A DNA stretch of 64,000 nucleotides from Corynebacterium minutissimum. GTDB taxonomy: Bacteria; Actinomycetota; Actinomycetes; Mycobacteriales; Mycobacteriaceae. The position numbers and the translations under genes are program-made. The notes beneath the pieces are model-generated. The model was given only the letters and a program-made list of their open reading frames with translations. It ran no database searches and was not told where the DNA came from. The DNA is taken from the NCBI RefSeq assembly GCF_000805675.1, contig NZ_JSEF01000009.1:20236-84235 (forward strand). Reading direction: 5' to 3'. Below, piece after piece: positions 34,171 to 43,706 of the stretch. Each line of letters starts with the position of its first letter. Within the stretch, counting starts at the first letter, position 1.

Positions 34171-34892
34171 TAGTTCACCTCGAGGAAGGCCGCGGTGGGT
34201 GGGAAGGAACATGAGGAATCAGCAGTGTTGACCGAACCAGACAGGATTGCCACGACCGTGCCCTTACCAGTGCTGGCGCGGCCAGAAACAGTCGTGGGGC
34301 CATCGGCGTTGATGCCGTTGTTGAACAGCGGAGTGGTGCCAAACTGGAACGTATCCAGGTTGAACCACTGGACGTTCATTGCGCCCTGCTGCTCAGCTGC
34401 GGTGGGCGTGCCCAAGGCGGTGAAGAGGAAGACGGTTTCGCCTTCCCCGGCGCCGGGAGCGGGGATATCGGTAGGGCCGGGTACAGCGATGGCCGAACCG
34501 ACCGAATCGCCCTGCCCGCCGATGCACTGCGCGGAGACCGTAGGCCAGTAGAACTGACGGAAGGCGGGGTTATTGCCCTCCGGCATGGCCACGCCACCTT
34601 CACCGTCTTCACCAGCAGTGAAATTGAGGGCGGTGAGGATAGCGCTACGGGCATCCTGGGGGATCCATGGCTGTGCGGCGAAAGCGCGGACGCGTTCCTG
34701 AGTCTCCGGGGTGGGGCGGCCGAGGCTGTCCAGCGGGTTGCTGCTGTGTGCAGCAGTGGCCAGGGAGGAGAGATCGGGTGCGTCAGCATGCGCAGGGGTG
34801 ACGCTGAGCAGGCCCAGCATCGCAGCAGCAGTGATTCCGGCTAGGCCGCGATGGGCGGCGCTGCCGGTGGAGTGCTGTTCGTTGAGAGCCAT
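34170..34892 (-). CDS. Secreted protein with signal peptide, corynebacterial type
   Basis: A 240-residue exported protein. From the ATG at 34892 (AAGGA seven nt upstream) it has a signal peptide: a 16-residue lead, hydrophobic GLAGITAAAMLGLLSVTP (about 17-34) and an AHA-D cleavage site near 36. The mature part is Gly/Pro/Ala/Thr-rich and includes NPAFRQFYWPTVSAQCIGGQGDSVG, EGETVFLFTALGTPTAA and NTADSSCSFPPT; two Cys could form a disulfide. I do not recognise a defined family, but similar secreted proteins occur in other corynebacteria and mycobacteria as I recall. Its function is unknown. Confidence 0.75.
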   Translation of the reverse strand: MALNEQHSTGSAAHRGLAGITAAAMLGLLSVTPAHADAPDLSSLATAAHSSNPLDSLGRPTPETQERVRAFAAQPWIPQDARSAILTALNFTAGEDGEGGVAMPEGNNPAFRQFYWPTVSAQCIGGQGDSVGSAIAVPGPTDIPAPGAGEGETVFLFTALGTPTAAEQQGAMNVQWFNLDTFQFGTTPLFNNGINADGPTTVSGRASTGKGTVVAILSGSVNTADSSCSFPPTAAFLEVN

Positions 34893-35139
34893 GGACATCC
34901 TTGTGTAGAAGACGGCGCGCGCAAACAACATTAGTCACACGCGCCACAACAGTATCTGCTGTCACGATATTCACTTTTTTGGCGTAGTCAACTCGAAACG
35001 AGCTCTACTGTGGGGTATGTCGGCACTCGATATGAATTCGTTACACAAGGGGCGCGATGCTGCATGGATGTGGGGGAGCGAGTATATTTAAGGGCCGTTC
35101 ACACCGCTAACGCATCATGCTTGAAGGAGCACCCCACAC

Positions 35140-37050
35140 GTGAGTAATACTGAGTTCCGTAACGTAGCCATCGTCGCACACGTTGACCACGGTAAAACCA
35201 CCCTCGTCAACGGCATGCTGGAGCAGTCCGGCGCTTTCGGCGACCATGGCGAACACTCGGATCGCGTCATGGACTCCAACGATCAGGAGCGCGAGCGCGG
35301 CATCACCATTCTGGCCAAGAACACCGCCATTCACCGAAAGGGCCTAGGCAAGGATGGCGGGGATCTCATCATCAACGTCATCGATACCCCGGGCCACGCC
35401 GACTTCGGTGGCGAGGTCGAGCGCGGTATTTCCATGGTGGACGGCGTCGTGCTGCTTGTCGACGCCTCCGAAGGCCCCCTCCCGCAGACTCGCTTCGTCC
35501 TCACCAAGGCCCTCGAAGCGAAGCTGCCGGTGATCATCTGCGTCAACAAGACCGACCGTCCCGATGCCCGCATCGACGAGGTTGTCGGCGAGGCTCAGGA
35601 TCTGCTGCTGGAGATTGCCGCCGGCCTCGAAGATGAGGAAGCTGCTGCGGCCGCTGAGGAGCTTTTGGATCTGCCGGTTCTCTACGCTTCTGGCCGCGAG
35701 GGCAAGGCTTCCACCGAGAACCCGGGCGACGGCAACGTCCCAAATGCTGAGGATCTGCAGGCGCTTTTCGACGTCATCTACGACGTCCTCCCCGAGCCCT
35801 CCGCCTCCGTCGACGGTCCGCTGCAGGCACACGTGACCAACCTGGACTCCGATGACTTCCTGGGCCGTATTGCTCTGCTGCGCATCTACTCCGGCACCAT
35901 CAAGAAGGGCCAGCAGGTGGCCTGGATTCACTACGATGATGAAGGCGAGATGCACACCAAGACCGTCAAGGTGGCAGAGCTGCTGCGCACCGTCGGTTTC
36001 CAGCGCCAGCCCGATACCGAGGCTATCGCCGGTGACATCGTTGCCATCTCCGGTATTTCCGACATCATGATTGGTGACACCATCGCCGACGTCGAGGACC
36101 CGAAGCCGCTGCCGCGCATCAAGGTTGATGAGCCGGCCATCTCCATGACCATTGGTGTTAATACCTCCCCAATGGCTGGTCAGGGCGGCGGCGACAAGCT
36201 CACTGCCCGCATGGTCAAGGCCCGTCTGGACCAGGAGCTCATCGGTAACGTGTCCATCAAGGTGCTGCCGACGGACCGCCCGGATGCCTGGGAGGTTCAG
36301 GGCCGCGGCGAGATGGCTCTGTCCGTGCTCATTGAGAACATGCGTCGCGAAGGTTTCGAGTTGACCGTCGGCAAGCCGCAGGTGGTCACCCAGGTTATCG
36401 ATGGCAAGACCATGGAGCCCTACGAGATGCTCACCATCGATTCCCCTTCAGAGCACCAGGGAGCCATTACCCAGCTGCTGGCTGGTCGCAAGGGCCAGAT
36501 GCAGTCCATGGACGTCCGCGAGGGCGACTGGGTCCGCATGGTCTTCCGCATCCCTGCCCGTGGCCTGATTGGTTTCCGCACGCAGTTCCTGACCGAGACC
36601 CGCGGTGCTGGCATCGCCAACTCCATCTCCGACGGCCTAGACGTCTGGGCTGGCGAAATCAAGGCCCGCCCAACCGGCTCGCTCGTGGCTGACCGCTCCG
36701 GCCAGATCACCGCTTACGCTCTGCAGCAGCTGGCCGACCGCGGCGACTTCTTCGTCGAACCGGGTATGGAGGCCTACGAGGGCATGGTCGTTGGTGCTAA
36801 CAACCGTGATGAGGATATGGACATCAACATCACGAAGGAAAAGAAGCTCACCAACATGCGCTCCGCCACCGCTGATGCCACCGTCACCTTGGCCAAGGCG
36901 AAGTCCCTGTCCCTCGATGAGGCGCTCGAATTCTGTGGCAACGACGAGTGCGTCGAGGTTGGCCCGAAGGTGCTGCGCGTGCGCAAGGTCGAACTCTCCG
37001 CGACCGACCGCAAGCGTGCCGCTGCTCGCGCGAAGCAGCTGAACAAGTAA
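35140..37050 (+). CDS. typA: Translational GTPase TypA/BipA
   Basis: A 636-residue ribosome-associated GTPase. The GTPase domain has [19 protein letters not shown] (about 10-28), the switch [25 protein letters not shown] and NKTDRPDAR. Domains II and III, the EF-G-like fold, and the C-terminal TypA-specific domain (about 540-630) are present in order. Start is a GTG at 35140 with GAAGGAG upstream. Codon use is strongly biased, consistent with high expression. It heads the conserved typA-lpqW-mshB cluster known from mycobacteria (Rv1165-Rv1170), though not fused to it in one strict operon. Confidence 0.97.
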   Translation: MSNTEFRNVAIVAHVDHGKTTLVNGMLEQSGAFGDHGEHSDRVMDSNDQERERGITILAKNTAIHRKGLGKDGGDLIINVIDTPGHADFGGEVERGISMVDGVVLLVDASEGPLPQTRFVLTKALEAKLPVIICVNKTDRPDARIDEVVGEAQDLLLEIAAGLEDEEAAAAAEELLDLPVLYASGREGKASTENPGDGNVPNAEDLQALFDVIYDVLPEPSASVDGPLQAHVTNLDSDDFLGRIALLRIYSGTIKKGQQVAWIHYDDEGEMHTKTVKVAELLRTVGFQRQPDTEAIAGDIVAISGISDIMIGDTIADVEDPKPLPRIKVDEPAISMTIGVNTSPMAGQGGGDKLTARMVKARLDQELIGNVSIKVLPTDRPDAWEVQGRGEMALSVLIENMRREGFELTVGKPQVVTQVIDGKTMEPYEMLTIDSPSEHQGAITQLLAGRKGQMQSMDVREGDWVRMVFRIPARGLIGFRTQFLTETRGAGIANSISDGLDVWAGEIKARPTGSLVADRSGQITAYALQQLADRGDFFVEPGMEAYEGMVVGANNRDEDMDINITKEKKLTNMRSATADATVTLAKAKSLSLDEALEFCGNDECVEVGPKVLRVRKVELSATDRKRAAARAKQLNK

Positions 37051-37070
37051 AGCGTTGAAGGTGTGGTGGC

Positions 37071-38672
37071 GTGGTCCGTTTCTCCCGGTTGCTGGCTGCG
37101 TGTGTGCTGGTCAGCGGGTTGAGCGCTTGCCAGGCTAATCCTGGACCACCGCCCGTCGTGGAGGCGGACGAGCAAAGTTCTTCGCCCACCGAGTCGACTA
37201 CGGAAAGCCCCACCCCAGAGGAGGTGCCGGAGGAAGACGAGCTGCCTGAACGCAGCACCGTGGCCATTGGCGTGGACCCGCTGCGGGGCGGCCTCAATCC
37301 GCACCTCATAGCGAATAACTCTGAATTGGTGAGCCAGATTGCGGAGCTCGTCCTTCCCTCCGCCTTCCACGGCGATGAGATGGATACGGACGTGCTGGAA
37401 TCGGCAGAGGAGGTTGATGACCCAGATAACGTCGCCATGCGCGTGCGGTACACCATTGCCGGGCCCGCACAGTGGTCGGACGGCACGCCTATCAGCGGCT
37501 CGGATTTCCACTACCTGTGGTCACAGATCACCCGCACACCCGGAGTCAATATGGCCTCGGGGTATCAGGCAATCTCGGCGGTGAGGACGTCGGGAAGCGG
37601 CCGCGTTGTAACGGTGGACTTTAAGCAGCGCGTCGATGATTGGCACAAACTCTTTGCCCATTTGCTGCCCTCGCATTTGCTCGTGGACAAGGAGTTTGCC
37701 TCGGTCCTCTCGGAGGGTATTCCGGCTTCGGCTGGGCGCTACATGGTGGCCGGCATGGACCGCAGCCGCGGTGTCATCACGCTGAATCGCAATGACCGCT
37801 TCTGGGGTGAGGACCCTGCGACCATTGACGTCATCCAGCTCCGCGCCCTACGAGATACCACCCAGGCTGTGAATATGCTGCGCTCGCACCAGATTGGGTT
37901 TGCGGATTTTACTCCGCAGCAGACCAGTCTGGAGAGTCTGAGCCTGCTCAACAACGTCAATACCGGGGTAGTGACGCGCCCTCGCCAGTTGCGCGTGCAC
38001 ATGTCCACTCTCGAGGAGGCCTTGCCCGAAGAAGCCCAACGCCGCGCTCTGGCGTCTCTGCTCGACACCGAGCAGATCGCGCGTCTGGCCACCGGTCGTT
38101 CCTCCAACTTAGAGCCCGGCCACAATCCTTTTAGCGACCCCGTCGAGCTCTTCCCGCTACGCGAGCGTGCCGGCCGCAAGCCGCTGCGCATCGCCGTCGA
38201 TCCGCTCAACCCCACTGCGCTGGCGGCAGCGAATACCATCGCGGACGTGTTGCAGTCGAAGGCCATCGACGTCGAAATCGTCTCCGAACGCCTCAGCACC
38301 ATCACCACGGAGCTGCTCCCCGCAGGCAAGGTGGACGTGGTCCTGGCCTGGGACGAGAATGGCAAAGATTCGTTGAATATGGCGGACTTCTTCACCTGTG
38401 CGACGTCGAGTAGCCCCGCAGGTGAGCTCAGCGGCTTCTGCCCCGAGCAGGCCGAGGAAACCGCGGCGAACATCCTCGATGGTTCCCTCGACTCCTTGGC
38501 GGCCCAGGAGCGGGTGAAGCAGCTTAATGCGGAGCACGTGCTTTTTGTCCCTCTGCTGAATGAGGTACGAATTCACGCCTTGGGCAAAGGTATCGTGGGG
38601 CCCGGACAAAGCATCGAGGACTGGGATTCAGGACTCGTCAGCGCACCGCAGTGGAGGAAAGATGATGACTAA
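37071..38672 (+). CDS. lpqW: LpqW-like lipoprotein (SBP_bac_5 family)
   Basis: A 533-residue membrane-anchored lipoprotein with the lipobox LSAC (Cys at about 20) after a hydrophobic helix. A Pro/Glu/Ser-rich linker (about 23-55) precedes a peptide-binding-protein fold (family 5 solute-binding, PF00496) starting RSTVAIGVDPLRGGLNPHLI. Its position right after typA and before mshB is the same as mycobacterial LpqW (Rv1166), which directs phosphatidylinositol-mannoside intermediates toward lipoarabinomannan; in corynebacteria a role in PIM/LM synthesis is the best guess. The GTG at 37071 is the start. The stop overlaps mshB by 8 nt. Confidence 0.85.
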   Translation: MVRFSRLLAACVLVSGLSACQANPGPPPVVEADEQSSSPTESTTESPTPEEVPEEDELPERSTVAIGVDPLRGGLNPHLIANNSELVSQIAELVLPSAFHGDEMDTDVLESAEEVDDPDNVAMRVRYTIAGPAQWSDGTPISGSDFHYLWSQITRTPGVNMASGYQAISAVRTSGSGRVVTVDFKQRVDDWHKLFAHLLPSHLLVDKEFASVLSEGIPASAGRYMVAGMDRSRGVITLNRNDRFWGEDPATIDVIQLRALRDTTQAVNMLRSHQIGFADFTPQQTSLESLSLLNNVNTGVVTRPRQLRVHMSTLEEALPEEAQRRALASLLDTEQIARLATGRSSNLEPGHNPFSDPVELFPLRERAGRKPLRIAVDPLNPTALAAANTIADVLQSKAIDVEIVSERLSTITTELLPAGKVDVVLAWDENGKDSLNMADFFTCATSSSPAGELSGFCPEQAEETAANILDGSLDSLAAQERVKQLNAEHVLFVPLLNEVRIHALGKGIVGPGQSIEDWDSGLVSAPQWRKDDD

Positions 38673-39531
38673 AGATCTCACCGGTTACCGTGTTGTAGCC
38701 GTGCATGCACACCCGGATGACGAGGTGCTCTTCACCGGTGGCACCCTAGCGGATATGGCAGCTCGCGGCGCCGACGTCACCGTCATTACCGCAACGTTGG
38801 GTGAGGAAGGCGAGGTCATCGGCGAGCCCTACCAGGCTCTGGCGGAAAGTGATCGCCTCGGCGGTTTCCGCGCTTGGGAGCTGAAACGTGCCCTCGACAC
38901 ATTGGGGGTTCGCGGCATCCAGCTCGGCGGGTTCGGACACTTCCGTGATTCTGGCATGGCAGGTTCACCCGCACACGAGAACCCACAGGCGCTGGTTAAC
39001 CGCGTGGACGAAGCAGCGGACTTGCTCAAGGCCCACCTGCAGCGTTTGCAGCCGCATGCCGTGCTTACCTATGGCCCCGATGGTGGCTATGGCCACCCAG
39101 ACCACATTGCGGTGCACCGCGCGGTGCATGCGGCCGCGGCGCCAGAGCAGCGCATCTGGTGGGCCATTTTCGAGCGCGCTGCCCACTACCGCGCGCTGGA
39201 GTCCATCACTCCGCCGGAGGGCTGGAGCCTGCCGGATAAGGCCTACCTAGATAACTTCACCACCGAAGGATTCGACGTGGCCTATGCGCTTGCCGACGTC
39301 CCCCTAGCCTCCAAGCGCGCCGCCATGCTCGCCCACGCCACGCAAATTTGGCTGGCTGATGGCTCGCTCACCCCCGTCAACCCACATGCAGCCCAGGCTG
39401 GACTCAGCAACCCCGCTGAAGTACCCGCCGCCTATGCGCTCTCCAACCTGTTCACCATGCCGCTTCTGCGCCACGAGTATTATCAGCTGGGCCAAGGCGC
39501 ACCGCAGCATTCCTTGCTGGGGGAGAAGTGA
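38665..39531 (+). CDS. mshB: MshB, N-acetyl-1-D-myo-inositol-2-amino-2-deoxy-glucopyranoside deacetylase
   Basis: A 288-residue zinc deacetylase of the LmbE family acting in mycothiol synthesis: it removes acetate from GlcNAc-Ins. The zinc site is AVHAHPDDEVLFTGGTLADMA (His, Asp, Asp near residues 13-16) with the third ligand in TYGPDGGYGHPDHIAVHRAVH (about 140-160). The ATG at 38665 has GGAGG five to six nt upstream; the ATG at 38662 is possible. The gene overlaps lpqW by 8 nt. Mycothiol is the main thiol of actinobacteria, consistent with the organism. Confidence 0.92.
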   Translation: MTKDLTGYRVVAVHAHPDDEVLFTGGTLADMAARGADVTVITATLGEEGEVIGEPYQALAESDRLGGFRAWELKRALDTLGVRGIQLGGFGHFRDSGMAGSPAHENPQALVNRVDEAADLLKAHLQRLQPHAVLTYGPDGGYGHPDHIAVHRAVHAAAAPEQRIWWAIFERAAHYRALESITPPEGWSLPDKAYLDNFTTEGFDVAYALADVPLASKRAAMLAHATQIWLADGSLTPVNPHAAQAGLSNPAEVPAAYALSNLFTMPLLRHEYYQLGQGAPQHSLLGEK

Positions 39532-39920
39532 GGGAGCGCGCCATCCGCACTGATTTCTCTCGCGGCGAGCAAATAGGCGGCCTCGTATGGCTGGTGTTGG
39601 GAGCGCTGTGCTCGCTGACCCTCGAGGTGGTGTACCTCACCGCACGTGTGCCGTGGTTCGGCGGAACCAGCGTTTCTTTCCCCATCACTATCCTCATCGC
39701 CTTCTGGTTCAACGGGGTGCTCACGCGCACAGCGCGGTTGTGGAGTGAGAATCCCTACATCGCGGGGCTGCCGGGATTCGCGTGGGTGGGCGGATTCCTC
39801 GCATTCATGCTGGGAGGAGCCATTGGCGACGGTTCGTTATTGGCCAATAATATTCTTAGCCTGCTGCTGTTGGCTGCGGGAATCGCGGGTAGCGTTTGGC
39901 CATTTTTGAAGCCGGAGTAG
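39528..39920 (+). CDS. Small conserved membrane protein of the mshB-fdxC cluster
   Basis: A 130-residue protein with four predicted membrane helices (about 17-38, 44-64, 80-99 and 105-126) and short loops. It starts at a GTG overlapping the mshB stop (GTGA). In mycobacteria a membrane protein gene occupies the place between mshB and fdxC as I recall (Rv1171 region). I do not recognise a function. Its position suggests co-expression with mshB, but nothing in the sequence points to thiol chemistry. Short and clean hydrophobic segments make it a convincing gene. Confidence 0.78.
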   Translation: MRERAIRTDFSRGEQIGGLVWLVLGALCSLTLEVVYLTARVPWFGGTSVSFPITILIAFWFNGVLTRTARLWSENPYIAGLPGFAWVGGFLAFMLGGAIGDGSLLANNILSLLLLAAGIAGSVWPFLKPE

Positions 39921-39970
39921 CATACTGTTATTCGTAGAAAACCCGTGACACACAGGAGTTTGAACCCCTT

Positions 39971-40294
39971 ATGACTTACACCATCGCGCAGCCGTGCGTC
40001 GACATCATGGACCGTAGCTGTGTTGAAGAGTGCCCGGTCGACTGCATCTACGAGGGCAAGCGCATGCTCTACATTCACCCGGACGAGTGCGTGGACTGTG
40101 GCGCCTGCGAGCCTGCTTGCCCGGTCGAAGCCATTTTCTACGAGGACGATGTTCCGGATGAGTGGCTCGACTACAACGACGCCAACGCTGCGTTCTTCGA
40201 TGACCTTGGCTCCCCGGGCGGCGCCGCTGCCCTGGGACCGCAGGACTTCGATGTCCCGATGATCGCCGCACTCCCGCCCCAGAACCAGGAGTAG
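39971..40294 (+). CDS. fdxC: Seven-iron ferredoxin
   Basis: A 107-residue ferredoxin with one [3Fe-4S] and one [4Fe-4S] cluster. The cysteines of the first group are C9, C17, C21 and C25 ([18 protein letters not shown]); the second group is in [17 protein letters not shown]. The start MTYTIAQPC is the family standard. Length and the acidic tail ([23 protein letters not shown]) match actinobacterial FdxC, an electron donor for cytochromes P450 and other enzymes. It is 3 nt upstream of dapC. Confidence 0.95.
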   Translation: MTYTIAQPCVDIMDRSCVEECPVDCIYEGKRMLYIHPDECVDCGACEPACPVEAIFYEDDVPDEWLDYNDANAAFFDDLGSPGGAAALGPQDFDVPMIAALPPQNQE

Positions 40295-40297
40295 ACC

Positions 40298-41383
40298 ATG
40301 AGCCGCACGCCGCTCGGAGATACTCTTCCGGATTTCCCCTGGAACTCCTTGGCCGATGCCAAGAAGAAGGCCCAGGCCCATCCAGACGGAATCGTGGATC
40401 TCTCTGTAGGCAACCCTGTCGATCCGGTCGCACCCGGTGTGCAGCTAGCTCTTTCTTCCGTAGCGGAAGCTCCCGGCTACCCGCAAACGCAGGGCACCCA
40501 GGAGCTGCGGGAGGCCATCGCGAAGGCCCTAGAACGCCGCTACCACATGCAGGTGGACGCGGTCCTGCCGGTCATCGGCACCAAGGAAGCCATCGCCTGG
40601 CTGCCCACCTTGCTGGGCATGCGCGGCCAGACCGTCGCCTTCCCCACGGTGGCGTACCCGACCTACGAAGTCGGTGCCCTTCTTGCTGGTGCTACGCCCC
40701 TGCGCGCGGACGAGGACTTCGAGGATGCTTCGCTAGTGTTCATCAACTCGCCGTCGAATCCGACGGGCAAGGTGTTGGGCGTCGAGAAGCTGCGCGAGAT
40801 CGTCGCCTGGGCGCGCGCGAACAATGCCATCGTGGCCTCCGACGAGTGCTACATGAGCCTAGGTTGGGATGACGCGAACCCGCCCGTATCCATCCTCGAC
40901 CCGCGGGTCACCGACGGCGATAACACCGGGCTCATCGCTATGCATTCGCTGTCCAAGACCGCGAACATGGCGTCCTACCGCGCCGGGTTCTTTGCCGGCG
41001 ATAGCACGCTCATCGCGGAGCTGCTGGAACTGCGTAAGCACGCAGGGCTCATCGTTCCGGGCCCGATTCAGGCCGCCATGGTCGCCGCGCTTGACGACGA
41101 CCCCTCCGAAGCCCTCCAACGCCAGCGCTACGCCACCCGCCGCGCCAAGCTTATGCGCGCGCTGACCGACGCTGGTTTCACCATCGAGCACTCGGAGGCC
41201 GGCATGTACCTGTGGGCTACGCGTGGTGAGAATTGCCGGGCGACCGTCGATTGGCTGGCCGAACGCGGCATCCTCGTGGCTCCCGGTGACTTTTATGGAC
41301 CCGCCGGTGAACAGTATGTGCGCATTGGCTTGAACGGCACTGATGAGCGCATCGCCGCAGCCTCGGCCCGCTTGGCTGCGTAA
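40298..41383 (+). CDS. dapC: Succinyldiaminopimelate aminotransferase DapC
   Basis: A 361-residue class I PLP aminotransferase that makes N-succinyl-LL-2,6-diaminopimelate in the lysine/peptidoglycan pathway. The PLP lysine lies in MHSLSKTANMASYRAGF (about 215-231); INSPSNPTGKVLG (about 148-160) and ASDECYMSLGWD (about 180-191) are other signatures. Its neighbour fdxC matches the conserved Rv1177-Rv1178 pair in mycobacteria, which is the basis for the DapC name rather than a general aminotransferase. dapD and dapE are 6-8 kb downstream. Confidence 0.9.
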   Translation: MSRTPLGDTLPDFPWNSLADAKKKAQAHPDGIVDLSVGNPVDPVAPGVQLALSSVAEAPGYPQTQGTQELREAIAKALERRYHMQVDAVLPVIGTKEAIAWLPTLLGMRGQTVAFPTVAYPTYEVGALLAGATPLRADEDFEDASLVFINSPSNPTGKVLGVEKLREIVAWARANNAIVASDECYMSLGWDDANPPVSILDPRVTDGDNTGLIAMHSLSKTANMASYRAGFFAGDSTLIAELLELRKHAGLIVPGPIQAAMVAALDDDPSEALQRQRYATRRAKLMRALTDAGFTIEHSEAGMYLWATRGENCRATVDWLAERGILVAPGDFYGPAGEQYVRIGLNGTDERIAAASARLAA

Positions 41384-42208
41384 ATGGCCTTTCGCCCACC
41401 AGCGCGCGAAGGCATAAGCCCGCGCAAGGTGATGCTCACCGGCATCGTGCCTGCTTCTCCTACCTATTGGGCAGGGGAGGCGGGCGATTCCGCGTTTTCA
41501 CCCGGGACTCGCTTGGATCCAGGCACTCCATTGCCTGGGCCCACGTTGGCGTGGTATCACCCATCCGTCCCGCGTGAAGAGCCCATTCCCTTTGACTACC
41601 GGGTGGTGTATGAGGACGGGGACCTGATAGTCGTCGATAAGCCGCACTTTGTGCCCACGACGTCGAATGGGCGCATCGTGCGCGAAGCCCTGCAGACTCG
41701 CCTGCGCGTGGATTTCGGAGAGGACGAGATTGTGCCGCTGCACCGCCTGGATAGGCTGACTGCCGGGCTGGTGTTGTGCTCGCGCAATCCCCGCACTCGG
41801 CCGTGTTACCAGCGTCTTTTTCAGGATCGCGCGGTGCTGAAGCATTACCAGGCTCGGGTGGCAGCGCCCTTCTCCTTCGACAGCACGGTGCGGCTGGGCA
41901 TGCGGCGTGTGCGTGGTGAGCGCAAAGTGCGCGTGGATCCTTCCGGTACTCTTACGGAGACTCGCGTGCGTGCGCGGGGACCGCTTGTCGACGTCTGGCC
42001 GCTCACCGGCCATACCCACCAAATTCGTGTGGTGCTCAATCACCTGGGCCATCCGATCGTGGGCGATGATACCTATCCCATCGACCGCGGGCTGGACCTT
42101 TATGATTTCTCTTCGCCCTTGCAGCTTGCGCACGTCGCGATGAGCTTTACTGACCCCATAAGTGGCCATGAACGTGCGTTTAAGTGTGTGCGCGGCGCGC
42201 GTTTTTAG
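41384..42208 (+). CDS. RluA-family pseudouridine synthase
   Basis: A 274-residue pseudouridine synthase. An N-terminal 55-residue extension precedes RVVYEDGDLIVVDKPHFVPTT (about 68-88). The catalytic HRLDRLTAGLVLCSR motif (about 121-135, with the active Asp in HRLD) and the RNA-binding TGHTHQIRVVLNHLGHPIVGDDTYP motif (about 205-230) are intact. Relatives with this extension are tRNA/23S rRNA pseudouridine synthases in Rickettsia-like/actinobacterial families. The ATG follows the dapC stop directly (TAAATG), so it is co-translated. The target base cannot be named. Confidence 0.9.
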   Translation: MAFRPPAREGISPRKVMLTGIVPASPTYWAGEAGDSAFSPGTRLDPGTPLPGPTLAWYHPSVPREEPIPFDYRVVYEDGDLIVVDKPHFVPTTSNGRIVREALQTRLRVDFGEDEIVPLHRLDRLTAGLVLCSRNPRTRPCYQRLFQDRAVLKHYQARVAAPFSFDSTVRLGMRRVRGERKVRVDPSGTLTETRVRARGPLVDVWPLTGHTHQIRVVLNHLGHPIVGDDTYPIDRGLDLYDFSSPLQLAHVAMSFTDPISGHERAFKCVRGARF

Positions 42209-42285
42209 TTTGCGCTAGGCGAGGGACTAAACTCGTACGAAGTTTTATTCATCAATATTGAGCATTCTGCATGAAGGGTGGGTCC

Positions 42286-42849
42286 ATGGCGGACTTGAGC
42301 TTTGCTCGCTTTGCCTCGAACCTTGGCCAGTTCATCAAGTTCGGACTGGTAGGCGGTTCGGGCACGCTGGTCAACATTGCGACCTCCATCGTGGCCGCGA
42401 AGTGCGGGTTGGCGTGGTTCGGCGCCACCCCGCATGACGCGATGTTCAACCTCTTTGGCACCCAGTTCCACGTGCGCTGGTTCATGCTTTTTTCCACCAT
42501 TGCCTTCCTCGTGGCCAATACGTGGAACTACCAGCTCAACCGCATGTGGACCTTCAAGTCCGTGAACAAGGTGTCGTGGTTGCGAGGATTCTTGCCGTTC
42601 CTCATCACTGGTATTGGCGCCTATTTGGTAACTCTCGCGGTGCAGTACTTGCTCATGAACCCGACCTCGCCCCTGCAGCTTCCGCCTCATATCTTCGACG
42701 ACACCACCGGCTTCCGCACGATGTACTACTGGGCGAACGCCATTTCCATCGTCGTGGCCATGCCCATCAATTTTGTGTTCAACAAGCTGTGGACCTTCCG
42801 CTCAAAGCCTAAGCAGCCACTCGTGGTCCACGAAACCGAGCCCGCCTAA
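42286..42849 (+). CDS. GtrA family membrane protein
   Basis: A 187-residue membrane protein of the GtrA family (flippase-like). Four helices are visible: FIKFGLVGGSGTLVNIATSIVAA (about 17-39), MLFSTIAFLVANTWNYQLNRMWTF, FLPFLITGIGAYLVTLAVQYLL and YYWANAISIVVAMPINFVFNKLWTF, the repeated NxxxNrxWTF pattern being diagnostic. GtrA proteins move glycosyl-lipid precursors or assist glycosyltransferases; in corynebacteria they are linked to arabinogalactan/lipoglycan work. I chose ATG 42286, with AAGGGTGGG upstream, over 42271. Confidence 0.9.
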   Translation: MADLSFARFASNLGQFIKFGLVGGSGTLVNIATSIVAAKCGLAWFGATPHDAMFNLFGTQFHVRWFMLFSTIAFLVANTWNYQLNRMWTFKSVNKVSWLRGFLPFLITGIGAYLVTLAVQYLLMNPTSPLQLPPHIFDDTTGFRTMYYWANAISIVVAMPINFVFNKLWTFRSKPKQPLVVHETEPA

Positions 42850-42961
42850 ACGTCATTGCGGCGAGAAGCCGCGTGGCTTCCCGCCGCTTTCTCCCGCCAC
42901 CCCGCCTCCCTTTGGGCTCACCACCCCGCCTCGCCGCCTCTCCTGCCATCTCGCCTCGCCG

Positions 42962-43020
42962 CCCTTCGCGCTCACCAGCGTCCGGTCGCGGGGTCTTTGT
43001 GCTTCTCCGGTGAGCGCGAA
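42962..43020. repeat. Inverted-repeat unit A (CCTTCGCGCTCAC ... GTGAGCGCGAA)
   Basis: Left arm CCTTCGCGCTCACC, right arm GGTGAGCGCGAA (next base A rather than G), with about 34 nt of core between them. The core sequence differs from units B and C, so only the arms are conserved. In one frame it reads FALT...VSAK without a stop. Confidence 0.7.
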
Positions 43021-43044
43021 AGACGCGGACCTTCACCCACCACT

Positions 43045-43106
43045 CCCTTCGCGCTCACGGGAAACGCCCATTCTGCGAGAATCTTGGTTTCGGTGAGCGC
43101 GAAGGG
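43045..43106. repeat. Inverted-repeat unit B
   Basis: Left arm CCCTTCGCGCTCAC, right arm GTGAGCGCGAAGGG; perfect complements, core about 34 nt (ACGGGAAACGCCC... region). The arms could form a 14-bp hairpin stem. Core unrelated to unit A. Confidence 0.75.
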
Positions 43107-43151
43107 CAGGTAGTACCAGAAGGGCAGCCACCACCCGAACGGCAGCCACCA

Positions 43152-43213
43152 CCTTTGGCGCTCACGGGGTTGAGAAAACAGCAACACCCGCCGTCCGCGG
43201 TGAGCGCGAAGGG
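43152..43213. repeat. Inverted-repeat unit C
   Basis: Left arm CCTTTGGCGCTCAC (one base changed, one inserted relative to the consensus), right arm GTGAGCGCGAAGGG. Core unrelated to A and B. Last unit before the accessory genes at 43.2-44.8 kb. Confidence 0.72.
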
Positions 43214-43235
43214 CGGGCCGGAAAAATAAAAGCAG

Positions 43236-43706
43236 TTAGTCCTCGAGTTCGGCATCGAGGCGGGCTTGATCGCGACGATGCTGGCGACGTCGAATGAAGG
43301 GCGTCAAGATTACTACGGTGATAACACCTGCTATGGCGCCAATGAGATAGGAGGTCGGGGAAGGTTCATAGGCGTTAAATGCAATGCCGGCGAACATAAC
43401 GATGAGCGGCACGAGGTAAAGGGCCATCACTATCCAATTGCGGCTGACGAGTGGTGTGGCGACGCGACGGCGCAGCCACTCCGTACTAATGGTGTTTCCG
43501 ATGACCGTGGGAACGAGCGCAAGAAGGCAGAGCATGCTCATCTGACCTGGGAGCACCCACGCGAGAACTGCAGCGACGACGAGCTCGAGGAACTGGATTA
43601 GGGGTGCAGCAATGGTGCAGGCTTTGTAGAAAGTCTCGCGCTCGTATTCGTCGTGCGAGGCGCGTTCGATTTCTCGAAGAGAGTAGTTGGCAATTGCATT
43701 AATCAT
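43236..43706 (-). CDS. Membrane protein partner of the XRE regulator
   Basis: A 156-residue protein with four predicted helices (about 30-48, 51-70, 84-103 and 110-129), a first polar 28 residues (NYSLREIERASHDEYERETFYKA) and a charged tail (RRRQHRRDQARLDAELED). Its ATG at 43706 overlaps the regulator's stop (ATGATTAA), so it is made from the same message. Small HTH regulators with a membrane protein downstream are a common arrangement (YgzD-like/DUF2178 pairs), in which the membrane protein may sense or antagonise the regulator. Function unknown. The gene lies between repeat units. Confidence 0.72.
   Translation of the reverse strand: MINAIANYSLREIERASHDEYERETFYKACTIAAPLIQFLELVVAAVLAWVLPGQMSMLCLLALVPTVIGNTISTEWLRRRVATPLVSRNWIVMALYLVPLIVMFAGIAFNAYEPSPTSYLIGAIAGVITVVILTPFIRRRQHRRDQARLDAELED

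Larger units (their letters stand above)
42850..43235. other. Intergenic region with three inverted-repeat units
   Basis: No supported gene lies between the GtrA gene and the membrane-protein gene of the XRE operon. The region contains three ~60-bp units whose ends are CCTTCGCGCTCAC and GTGAGCGCGAAGG (42962-43020, 43045-43106, 43152-43213). Open frames across it encode low-complexity Pro/Ser/Arg peptides and are judged chance frames. Confidence 0.7.

Noticed and set aside
42773..43255. Pro/Ser/Arg-rich frames spanning the left repeat cluster
   Set aside because: They arise from inverted-repeat arms; low complexity and no ribosome-binding site.
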